From Clostridia bacterium (GTDB taxonomy: Bacteria; Bacillota; Clostridia; Oscillospirales; CAG-272), in assembly GCA_017411935.1 (NCBI GenBank), contig JAFQPC010000067.1, forward strand, positions 1 to 6,025: DNA of 6,025 nt. The letters are read 5' to 3'. Made by a program: the position numbers and the translations under genes. Within the stretch, counting starts at the first letter, position 1. Every line of letters starts with the position of its first letter. The notes under the pieces were generated by a model. The model was not told where the DNA came from, made no database searches, and saw only the letters and a list, made by a program, of their open reading frames with translations. Below are positions 1 to 5,767 of this stretch, in pieces.

Positions 1-35
1 CCGGCCCGTAGGGCCACCTTCCCCTCTAGGGGAAG
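1..35. repeat. Two-hairpin palindromic repeat, right end of a probable dispersed intergenic element
   Basis: Two perfect inverted repeats stand side by side. The first is GGCCC-GTA-GGGCC at 3-15 (5 bp stem). The second is CTTCCCC-TCTA-GGGGAAG at 18-35 (7 bp stem, 4-base loop). Only two bases (ACC partly used by the second stem) separate them. This arrangement resembles small palindromic elements that I remember as scattered between genes in gut Oscillospirales genomes, often beginning with CCTCATCCG. If so, the element begins a few bases left of the window. The family assignment is from memory, with no copy count available; the hairpins themselves are directly visible. The sequence carries no stop codon in frame 2 and runs straight into the permease-like reading frame. 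Confidence 0.55.
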
Positions 36-112
36 CTCTGATCGTAATGTACCTCTTATGCCAGAAGTATCTGGTACAGGGTCTTGAGCGTTCGGGTCTG
101 ACGGCAGACTAA
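1..112 (+). pseudogene. C-terminal remnant of a carbohydrate (CUT1) ABC transporter permease, interrupted upstream by the repeat
   Basis: Frame 2 is open from the left edge to a TAA at 110-112. From base 36 it encodes a hydrophobic stretch ending in LLCQKYLVQGLERSGLTAD. MalG/UgpE/AraQ-type permeases end in the same way: the last membrane helix, then Q-[RK]-Y-[FL]-V-x-G, then a short tail with a Gly-rich end. Such a permease would sit in the cytoplasmic membrane and bring in a sugar with a binding protein and an ATPase. In the family the helix begins with a conserved Pro nine residues before the Gln; here it is Ala, and everything further upstream (RPVGPPSPLGE) is translated hairpin repeat, not helix. 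I infer that the gene is broken or rearranged here. The alternative is an intact gene with a short in-frame insertion; the bases left of the window decide. No start can be assigned. Confidence 0.5.
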
Positions 113-130
113 TCCAAACGAAACAAAATA

Positions 131-160
131 AAAGACCGTTGCTTCGGCAACGGTCTTTTT
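131..160 (+). terminator. Intrinsic terminator with UUCG tetraloop, probably bidirectional
   Basis: AAAGACCGTTGC (131-142) pairs perfectly with 147-158 over 12 bp around the loop TTCG, giving a very stable C(UUCG)G tetraloop on the plus strand. T residues run from 156 to 160. It lies 18 bases after the permease-frame stop codon and most likely ended that transcription unit. On the minus strand the same stem is followed by a T-rich tract (complement of 121-130), so it may also back up the ftsH terminator. Confidence 0.85.
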
Positions 161-190
161 GTATGCGTAGAAGATCGTGAGGTTCCCATC

Positions 191-220
191 AAAAATCCCC
201 CGCCATTTGGCGGGGGATTT
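191..220 (-). terminator. Intrinsic terminator of the rplI-dnaB-tilS-hpt-ftsH cluster
   Basis: A perfect 12 bp stem, AAATCCCCCGCC (193-204) against 209-220, closes on a 4-base loop. Read on the minus strand, the G/C-rich stem is followed by five T residues (191-195). It starts 6 bases after the ftsH stop codon, so it marks the end of the minus-strand operon. The plus-strand T tract is interrupted, so termination is mainly for the minus strand. Confidence 0.88.
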
Positions 221-226
221 GTTTGA

Positions 227-2410
227 TTATTCGGTTTTTTCATCTTCCGAGGAATCGGTCTCGTCGGTCGGTTCTTCGATCGTTTCGCTTTGTTCAATGT
301 CCTCTTCGATTTCGTCGTCTTCGTCGAGTTCTTCTGTCGGCTGTTCTTCTTCTGCGGGAGGATCATTCGGACGAATTTCAAAGCCATAGGCGCTTTGCGC
401 ATTTTGCGCTTGGCGAATGCGTTCTTCCGCTTCTTCGCGGCGACGGCGCTCTTCAATGGCTTCCTGACGGCGGCGCTCTTCGTTTTCCTCGCGGCTACGA
501 CGTTGCTTTGCTTCGGTCATTTCCTCAAGTTCTTCAAAAGTGGGATCACCGTCCATTGCGGCGGCAAACTGCTCACCGTCCATAATTTCGTTCTTCAGAA
601 GGAATTCCGCGACAAAGTGAAGCTTTTCCATCTTTTCGGTCAAAATCTGTTTTGCGTTGTTGTAGGCATCCTGAATGATTGCGTGGATTTCTGCATCGAT
701 CTTTGCTGCGGTCTCATCGGAATAATCCTGCGAGCTCGAAAAATCTCTGCCGAGGAAGACCTCTCCGTGATCCGAGCCAAACGAACGCGGTCCGAGAACC
801 TCGCTCATACCGAGCTGTGTGACCATCTTTTTGGCAAGGTCGGTCGCTCTCTGAATATCGTTCGAGGCACCGCCCGAAATATCGCCGAAGATCAGCTCCT
901 CTGCGGCGCGTCCGCCGAGCAGCATTGCGATCTTTTCTTTGAGTTCGTTCTTGTAAACGCTGTATTTGTCCTCTGCGGGGGGATTCAAAGTATATCCAAG
1001 GGCATTGCCGCTCGGAATGATCGAGATCTGTTGTACGGGGTCCATCGTGGGCAGGACGTGCGCGATGATCGCGTGACCTGCTTCGTGATATGCGGTGTTT
1101 TTCTTTTCGCGCTCTTTCATAGCGCGGGATTTCTTCTTGGGACCTGCGATGACTTTGATATAGGCATCCTTGATGTCATCCATACCGATCAGGTTTTTGC
1201 CGCGGCGAGCCGCCAAGAGCGATGCTTCGTTGAGCAGGTTGGCAAGGTCAGCGCCCGTAAATCCTGCGGTCGATTTTGCGATTTCGGAAAAGTCGACCGT
1301 TTCTTCGAGGGGTTTGTTTCTTGCGTGAACCTTCAGGATTTCTTCGCGTCCCTTGATGTCGGGATAGTTGACGGTGATCTGACGGTCAAATCTACCCGGA
1401 CGGAGCAGAGCAGGGTCGAGAATATCGGGACGGTTGGTTGCGGCAATCACGATAATTCCTTCGTGCGAGCCGAAGCCGTCCATTTCTACGAGCAATTGGT
1501 TGAGTGTTTGTTCACGTTCATCGTGTCCGCCGCCGAGACCTGCGCCTCTGTGACGTCCTACGGCATCAATCTCATCGATGAAAATGATCGAAGCGGGCGC
1601 TTTTCTTGCATTTTCAAACAGGTCGCGCACACGCGATGCGCCGACACCGACGTACATTTCCACGAAATCCGATCCCGAGATCGAGAAGAAGGGAACGTCC
1701 GCTTCTCCTGCGACTGCCTTGGCGAGCAGGGTCTTACCCGTACCGGGAGGGCCGACAAGCAGTACGCCGTGCGGAATTTTTGCACCGAGGCGAGAGAACT
1801 TGGCGGGATCTCGGAGAAATTCGACGACTTCTTCGAGTTCTTCCTTCTCCTCATCTGCTCCCGCGACATCGCGGAAGAGAACCTTATTCTTGGACATATC
1901 GGGGGTTTTTACTCTGGCTTTACCGAAGTTCATCATCTTACCTGCGCCACCCTTGCCGTTCGCCTGACGCGAAATCACGACAAAGAGGATGATGAAGATA
2001 ACGATGACGATGATCGTAGGCAAGAAGGAGACCCAAAGGGGTGTCGGTTCTTTTGCCTGAATGTCGTATTCGATGAGATTTTCGTTGGTTTTATAATATT
2101 CGCCAAATTCTTCATTGAAGTTTACGAAGGCGGGAACCCGAAAACCAATGACCTGTGTCTGAGCGGTAATTTCTCCCTGATCGTTCCGAGGGATCTCTCC
2201 GTTTTCATCGGTCTGATACACCGTCATTTCCAGATAATATTCTTCGTCGAGTACAAAGCTTCGTACGGTATCATCCTGAAAATGTTCTACGATGTCGCCA
2301 TAGGTGATTTTCTGCTCGTCGGTTTGTTTAAAGAGCATAGAAATTACCAAGAAAACGGCGAGGATCAGAACAGCATAAAAAATTAAAACCTTAAAATTAC
2401 TTTTTTTCAT
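227..2410 (-). CDS. ftsH: ATP-dependent zinc metalloprotease FtsH, with extended charged C-terminal tail
   Basis: The 727-residue protein is a membrane-anchored AAA+ protease that degrades misassembled membrane proteins and short-lived regulators. Its order is: helix 1 at about 8-27, an extracellular FtsH_ext segment, helix 2 at about 126-147, and the AAA+ domain with Walker A GPPGTGKT (220-227), pore motif MYVGVG (252-257) and Walker B IIFIDEID (275-282). The second region of homology has Arg fingers R337 and R340. The M41 peptidase has HEAGH (442-446) and the third zinc ligand D518. All catalytic residues are present. The pore aromatic is Tyr253 where E. coli and B. subtilis have Phe. E. 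coli FtsH has 644 residues; the excess here is a tail from about 630, with an Arg/Glu-rich 9-residue repeat (644-670) and then a very acidic end (25 Asp/Glu in 683-727). The ATG follows GGAG by 7 bases. It is the last gene of the cluster, 30 bases after hpt. Confidence 0.98.
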   Translation of the reverse strand: MKKSNFKVLIFYAVLILAVFLVISMLFKQTDEQKITYGDIVEHFQDDTVRSFVLDEEYYLEMTVYQTDENGEIPRNDQGEITAQTQVIGFRVPAFVNFNEEFGEYYKTNENLIEYDIQAKEPTPLWVSFLPTIIVIVIFIILFVVISRQANGKGGAGKMMNFGKARVKTPDMSKNKVLFRDVAGADEEKEELEEVVEFLRDPAKFSRLGAKIPHGVLLVGPPGTGKTLLAKAVAGEADVPFFSISGSDFVEMYVGVGASRVRDLFENARKAPASIIFIDEIDAVGRHRGAGLGGGHDEREQTLNQLLVEMDGFGSHEGIIVIAATNRPDILDPALLRPGRFDRQITVNYPDIKGREEILKVHARNKPLEETVDFSEIAKSTAGFTGADLANLLNEASLLAARRGKNLIGMDDIKDAYIKVIAGPKKKSRAMKEREKKNTAYHEAGHAIIAHVLPTMDPVQQISIIPSGNALGYTLNPPAEDKYSVYKNELKEKIAMLLGGRAAEELIFGDISGGASNDIQRATDLAKKMVTQLGMSEVLGPRSFGSDHGEVFLGRDFSSSQDYSDETAAKIDAEIHAIIQDAYNNAKQILTEKMEKLHFVAEFLLKNEIMDGEQFAAAMDGDPTFEELEEMTEAKQRRSREENEERRRQEAIEERRRREEAEERIRQAQNAQSAYGFEIRPNDPPAEEEQPTEELDEDDEIEEDIEQSETIEEPTDETDSSEDEKTE
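401..481 (-). repeat. Three in-frame copies of a 27-base repeat in the ftsH tail
   Basis: In the ftsH reading frame, 455-481, 428-454 and 401-427 encode three 9-residue units: [18 protein letters not shown] and EERIRQAQN. The first two are nearly identical in DNA around the EERRR codons; the third is diverged. The unit is strongly charged and helix-prone, so it probably forms an extended or coiled helix. Tandem duplication of a 27-base unit is an inference from the spacing. Confidence 0.7.
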
Positions 2411-2415
2411 TCGTG

Positions 2416-2421
2416 TTCTCC
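2416..2421 (-). promoter_or_regulatory. Ribosome binding site of ftsH
   Basis: Read on the minus strand, the sequence is GGAGAA, with the GGAG core at 2418-2421, 7 bases before the ATG at 2410. It supports this start. The coding region that follows is very A-rich (A7 directly after ATG), which favours an open initiation region. Confidence 0.75.
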
Positions 2422-2440
2422 ATATTAGAAATTGGCGTTA

Positions 2441-2986
2441 TCAGCCGCCGTAAACCTCAGGTTTGAGGATTCCCACATAGGGAAGATTTCTGTATTTTTC
2501 ATTATAATCGAGTCCAAAACCGACGACAAAATAATCGTCGATGATCTGACCGCAATAATCGGGTGTAAAGTTGACCGTGCGACGTTCGGGTTTATCGAGC
2601 AATGTGCAGGTACGAACACTTTTCGCACCTCGCTCGCTGAGGTAGCGGATGAGGTAGGAAAGGGTTCTTCCGCTGTCTACGATATCCTCTACGACAATAA
2701 AATCAGCGTCGGAGAGATCATCACGTTGAAGATCGAGGTGAAGATTGATGACCCCCGAGGAAACCGTGCTGGCACCGTAGGAGGAAACCTTCATAAATTC
2801 GAGCTCGATCGGCAGAGAGATGCGCTTCATCAGCTCAGCGGTGAAGGGGAGCGATCCCTTTAAAATACAGATCAGTACAAGCTTTTTGGAGTCTCTATAG
2901 TCGTTCTCGATCTGCTTTGCGATGCGGTCGCACAGCTCGTTGATCTGGTCTTCGGAAACTAAAATTTTTTCAATATCTTTGATCAT
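2441..2986 (-). CDS. hpt: Hypoxanthine phosphoribosyltransferase
   Basis: This 181-residue cytoplasmic enzyme joins hypoxanthine (and usually guanine) to PRPP, giving IMP or GMP and pyrophosphate in purine salvage. The length is typical. The type I phosphoribosyltransferase PRPP loop is VVEDIVDSGRT (98-108) with catalytic base D104. The LKG pyrophosphate-binding loop is at 42-44, the flexible catalytic loop SSYG at 68-71, the purine-contacting region includes K132, and FVVGFGLDY lies at 153-161. Nothing is missing. The ATG at 2986 has AAAAGGA at 2994-3000, 7 bases upstream. It lies 28 bases after tilS and 30 before ftsH; tilS-hpt-ftsH is a conserved Firmicutes trio. In related bacteria the enzyme is inhibited by (p)ppGpp, which occupies the PRPP site; this cannot be judged here. 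A possible ftsH promoter lies within its 3' end. Confidence 0.97.
   Translation of the reverse strand: MIKDIEKILVSEDQINELCDRIAKQIENDYRDSKKLVLICILKGSLPFTAELMKRISLPIELEFMKVSSYGASTVSSGVINLHLDLQRDDLSDADFIVVEDIVDSGRTLSYLIRYLSERGAKSVRTCTLLDKPERRTVNFTPDYCGQIIDDYFVVGFGLDYNEKYRNLPYVGILKPEVYGG
2501..2529 (-). promoter_or_regulatory. Candidate sigma-A promoter for ftsH inside hpt
   Basis: On the minus strand TTGTCG (2524-2529, 4 of 6 to TTGACA) is followed after exactly 17 bases by a perfect TATAAT (2501-2506). Transcription would start near 2494, leaving a leader of roughly 84 bases before the ftsH ATG. The TATAAT also encodes Tyr-Asn of the conserved DYNEKY stretch of HPRT, so it may be coincidence. 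The match is seen; the function is inferred. Confidence 0.35.
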
Positions 2987-2993
2987 AGGGAAA

Positions 2994-3000
2994 TCCTTTT
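2994..3000 (-). promoter_or_regulatory. Ribosome binding site of hpt
   Basis: The minus strand reads AAAAGGA, ending 7 bases before the hpt ATG. A second AAAGGA-like run lies just upstream in the same 28-base gap. No hairpin or terminator separates tilS from hpt. Confidence 0.7.
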
Positions 3001-3014
3001 CCTTTCGGTAATCC

Positions 3015-4382
3015 TTAGAAGTCGATGGTAAGCGTCAGACGATCTGTTGTTTTTTGCGTGATACGCGAGCCGTCACGTATTCCGATGCTCGGTACCGCGA
3101 GAATTCCGTTCTCATCGCAGAAAATCGGAATCTTTGCACGAAGCTCGGGCGGGATCTTTTTTTCGGTGAAGAGCTTTTTGAGACTCTTATGATGTCCGCC
3201 GAGCAGGATATTGTCGCCCTCGCGTCGATTGCGTGCAATAAGCGTCCCTTTTATTGTAGCAGAATCTATGGTGATTTGTATAGATTTTTTGTAAATATTT
3301 TTCGCAGTTTGTGAGGACTCTATGATGATTTTGCAATTCGTTTGTGAAATTTTGTTTTCTCCCTCGAAAAGTGCGATCTCATAGGGCTCATAATCGACAG
3401 CATCTTGCTTTTGGCGAAAGCAGAGCCAACCGTTTTCGACAGCGGCTTCGATGCCGTGGGGGAGTGTGAGTGAGGAGTGCGGGATCTTTTTTTCTGCCAA
3501 ACGGCGCAAGGCGCACAGGTGGGTATATTCCAACGTTTTTTCGTGGGAAATTTCAGCATAAAGCATCATCAGCGCGCGATGTGCAACTGCGGATGGCGCA
3601 CTTGTGATCTTTTCGCATTCCAGCGATGCTTCCCGACGGTTTTCTTCGAGAAATCGGGTTGCCATATGATCCAAATATCGCGCGTCGGCACGAAGTGTTT
3701 CGGCAAGTCTTGCTGCGTTTTCGATCGCGGCGGGATGGATCTCGGTCAACACGGGAAGGATCTCGGCGCGAATTCGGTTGCGCGTATAATCAACGTCGAC
3801 ATTGGTGCTGTCGGTGACAAAATTCAGCTCGTGTTCTTTACAGTAGGCGAGGATCTCCGCCCGCGTCATTGAGAGCAAGGGGCGGACGATACAGCCACCT
3901 GTTGAGAGACGAGAGATCGGGATCCCGCAAAGCCCCGAAAGACCGCTTCCTCGCGCGATATGAAAAAGCATTGTCTCAAGATTGTCGTTGGCATTGTGTG
4001 CTGTGGCGAGCAGAGGAATGGTATGCTCGGTCATCAGACGGTCAAAATAGTCGTAACGGATATTTCTTGCGGTTTCTTCGATGCCTGTGCCTCGTTTCTT
4101 TGCTTCGGTTGGAACGTCGGCGTGCAATACGAAGATCGGAATGTGAAGCTTTTTGGCAACGTTGCGGCAAAACTCCTCATCGCGGTCGGCTTCTTCGCCG
4201 CGGATCCCGTGATTGACGTGTGCGGCAAAGATCTGAGCTCCCGTTTCCTTGGCTTCGGTCGCGAGAAGATGCAAGAGTACTGTGGAGTCCGCACCGCCCG
4301 AAAAGGCAACGAGGATCGGAGTATCCTTGGGAAGCCCCGCAAGCTCGGCGGGGGAGCGAAATTGCCTTGGAAGCATACGCAC
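3015..4382 (-). CDS. tilS: tRNA(Ile)-lysidine synthetase
   Basis: TilS (455 residues) uses ATP to attach lysine to C34 of the tRNA-Ile with anticodon CAU. This changes its decoding from AUG to AUA and its charging from Met to Ile; the reaction is essential in most bacteria. The N-terminal PP-loop ATPase domain carries SGGADST (28-34) and TAHNANDNLET (127-137), and RNRIR (201-205) follows. The helical middle domain leads to the C-terminal TilS domain from about 379 (RNRREGDN, then KSLKKLFTEKKIP). The length is usual for the long form. The segment 345-383 is encoded by unusually AT-rich DNA and probably is a variable linker. The listed start is GTG at 4382, three bases after the dnaB stop; an ATG two codons later (4376) is equally plausible. 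The closeness suggests translational coupling to dnaB. In B. subtilis TilS and HprT have been reported to act together on ftsH expression. Confidence 0.96.
   Translation of the reverse strand: MRMLPRQFRSPAELAGLPKDTPILVAFSGGADSTVLLHLLATEAKETGAQIFAAHVNHGIRGEEADRDEEFCRNVAKKLHIPIFVLHADVPTEAKKRGTGIEETARNIRYDYFDRLMTEHTIPLLATAHNANDNLETMLFHIARGSGLSGLCGIPISRLSTGGCIVRPLLSMTRAEILAYCKEHELNFVTDSTNVDVDYTRNRIRAEILPVLTEIHPAAIENAARLAETLRADARYLDHMATRFLEENRREASLECEKITSAPSAVAHRALMMLYAEISHEKTLEYTHLCALRRLAEKKIPHSSLTLPHGIEAAVENGWLCFRQKQDAVDYEPYEIALFEGENKISQTNCKIIIESSQTAKNIYKKSIQITIDSATIKGTLIARNRREGDNILLGGHHKSLKKLFTEKKIPPELRAKIPIFCDENGILAVPSIGIRDGSRITQKTTDRLTLTIDF
3253..3282 (-). promoter_or_regulatory. Candidate extended -10 promoter for hpt-ftsH inside tilS
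   Basis: On the minus strand TGCTACAAT (3253-3261) fits an extended -10 (TGn followed by a 5-of-6 TATAAT). TATACA (3277-3282, 4 of 6 to TTGACA) lies 18 bases upstream. Both sit in a stretch that is about 31% GC by my count (3241-3360), clearly below its neighbours. The start would be near 3246, about 260 bases before hpt. Promoter-like hexamers are common in AT-rich DNA, so this is only a candidate. Confidence 0.3.
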
Positions 4383-4397
4383 CTCTCAGGATTCCTC
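4377..4397 (-). promoter_or_regulatory. Ribosome binding region that decides the tilS start
   Basis: Two Shine-Dalgarno options exist on the minus strand. GAGGA (4393-4397) lies 10 bases before GTG 4382. AGAGG (4382-4386) lies 5 bases before ATG 4376 and overlaps both the dnaB stop and the GTG. The first favours a 455-residue product, the second 453. Either way the site is within or right after the end of dnaB. Confidence 0.5.
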
Positions 4398-5723
4398 GCG
4401 GTCGTTGTCGATCGAACGGAACTTGGTATAGCGTCCGTTCCATCCGACTTTGACGGTACCCTGCGAGCCGTGACGGTTCTTTGCAATGATAACTTCGGCA
4501 ATATTGCCATCTTCCTGCGCGGTATCCTTATCGTAATATTCGTTTCGGTAGAGGAAGATAACGGTATCGGCATCCTGCTCGATCGATCCCGATTCACGAA
4601 GGTCGGACAGCATCGGACGCTTGTCGGTACGGCTCTCGGGTCCACGGGAAAGCTGCGAGCAACAGATGATCGGAACGTTCAGTTCTTTTGCCATCAGTTT
4701 TAGTCCTCTGGAAATTTCGGCGACTTCCTGTACACGGTTGTCGTTTCTGCGATCGCCCTGCATCAACTGCAAATAGTCGATGACAACGAGACCGAGATTT
4801 TGCACACGGCGAAGCTTTGCCTTCATCGAAGTGACGGTCGTACCCGCCGTATCGTCGATGAGAATGTTACAGCCCGCAAGCTCGGTGGTTGCCGTGGCGA
4901 TATCCATCCATTGCTGAGGATCGAGCTTTCCTGTGCGGAGCGCATAGCTATCGACGAGCGCCTCACTCGAAATAATACGCGTTACGAGCTGGTCGGCAGA
5001 CATTTCGAGCGAGAAGATACAGACATTCTTGCCCGTTTGCTTTGCGACGTTGGTTGCGATATTCAGACAGAACGAGGTCTTACCCATACCGGGACGCGCA
5101 CCGACAAGAATAAGGTCGGAGTTACCCATACCGGCAAGGATACCGTCAATGCCCGAAAATCCTGTTTTCGTGCCCTGTGTTGCCTCGGGCTCGGTTGCGA
5201 GCAGATGAAGATGCTCGTGAACACTTTTGAGCACCTGCGAGATATGAACGAATCCCTTGGTGTCGCGTCCTTGCACGATATCAAAAATTTTTGCCTCAGC
5301 ATAGCCGACGAGTTCTTCGGTCGAGCCTTCCTCGCTGTACGCGCGGTCAGAGATCTCACTACAAGCCTCGATCAGGCTACGCAGAAGACTTTTGTTTTTG
5401 ACGATGGTGGCATAGTCCCTGACGTTCAGGGCATTGGACACCGATTGGTAGAGCGAGCGGATATAGTCCTCGCCGCCCGATTTGCTGTAAATTCCCTTGG
5501 TAACCAGCATATCGATCAGCGTGACGACGTCGATCTCCTTGTTGATGAGAAAGAGCTCGTGCATCGCCGTATAGATCTGGGTATGCTCGGTCAAATAAAA
5601 GTCGGACGGCGAGAGGATTTCCGCCACCTCGTTGAGTGCTTCGGGATCAAGAAGGATCGAGCCGAGGACCGACTGCTCTGCGATCAGAGAGAAGGGAAGC
5701 TTTCTTACGAGTTCGTCATTCAT
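4386..5723 (-). CDS. dnaB: Replicative DNA helicase DnaB
   Basis: DnaB (445 residues) forms the hexameric 5'-3' helicase that unwinds DNA at the replication fork and recruits primase. In B. subtilis the equivalent gene is named dnaC. The N-terminal primase-interacting domain (about 8-110) begins with LPFSLIAEQSVLGS, typical of the family. A linker leads to the RecA-like C-terminal ATPase from about 185. It shows Walker A GARPGMGKTS (208-217), SLEMS with catalytic E240 (238-242), Walker B VVIDYLQLM (313-321, D316), and SQLSRGPESR then LSDLRESGSIEQDAD (356-386). KNRHG (415-419) holds the expected Arg finger region. There is no intein and no break; the length is normal. The ATG at 5723 has AAAGGA 9 bases upstream. 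It lies 44 bases after rplI, the usual neighbour in Firmicutes, and ends 3 bases before tilS. Confidence 0.98.
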   Translation of the reverse strand: MNDELVRKLPFSLIAEQSVLGSILLDPEALNEVAEILSPSDFYLTEHTQIYTAMHELFLINKEIDVVTLIDMLVTKGIYSKSGGEDYIRSLYQSVSNALNVRDYATIVKNKSLLRSLIEACSEISDRAYSEEGSTEELVGYAEAKIFDIVQGRDTKGFVHISQVLKSVHEHLHLLATEPEATQGTKTGFSGIDGILAGMGNSDLILVGARPGMGKTSFCLNIATNVAKQTGKNVCIFSLEMSADQLVTRIISSEALVDSYALRTGKLDPQQWMDIATATTELAGCNILIDDTAGTTVTSMKAKLRRVQNLGLVVIDYLQLMQGDRRNDNRVQEVAEISRGLKLMAKELNVPIICCSQLSRGPESRTDKRPMLSDLRESGSIEQDADTVIFLYRNEYYDKDTAQEDGNIAEVIIAKNRHGSQGTVKVGWNGRYTKFRSIDNDREES

Positions 5724-5732
5724 TTGCGTTAT

Positions 5733-5738
5733 TCCTTT
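5733..5738 (-). promoter_or_regulatory. Ribosome binding site of dnaB
   Basis: AAAGGA on the minus strand, 9 bases before the ATG at 5723. It confirms the start, which also places the family-typical first residues (LPFSLIAEQ) at 9-17. The 44-base rplI-dnaB gap holds no convincing promoter or terminator. Confidence 0.7.
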
Positions 5739-5767
5739 ACGTTGATATGACTTTGATCCTGTGAGGA

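Noticed and set aside
1..87. Frame 1 is also open from the edge to a TGA at 85-87
   Set aside because: Its translation shows no family resemblance; frame 2 ends in a recognisable permease tail.
1..120. A structured non-coding RNA on the plus strand (several hairpins followed by a terminator)
   Set aside because: I compared it mentally with 6S, tmRNA, RNase P, SRP RNA and common riboswitches and saw no match. The permease-like frame and the separate repeat explain the hairpins better, although small stems at 59-76 and 95-110 remain.
177..389. Ser-rich 70-residue plus-strand frame near the ftsH end
   Set aside because: The Ser runs are the reverse reading of the acidic ftsH tail codons, and it crosses the ftsH terminator.
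290..2386. A 698-codon open frame on the plus strand, antisense to ftsH
   Set aside because: It mirrors almost exactly the ftsH gene, is rich in Phe, Cys and His as expected from the complement of Glu/Lys/Ala codons, has no recognisable domain, and ftsH is fully intact on the other strand.
2503..2508. Perfect TATAAT on the plus strand inside hpt
   Set aside because: It arises from the near-palindromic ATTATAAT; no acceptable -35 lies 16-18 bases upstream on the plus strand and no gene follows.
4800..5750. A 316-codon plus-strand frame across dnaB
   Set aside because: Complement shadow of dnaB with no family motif; dnaB is complete and unambiguous.
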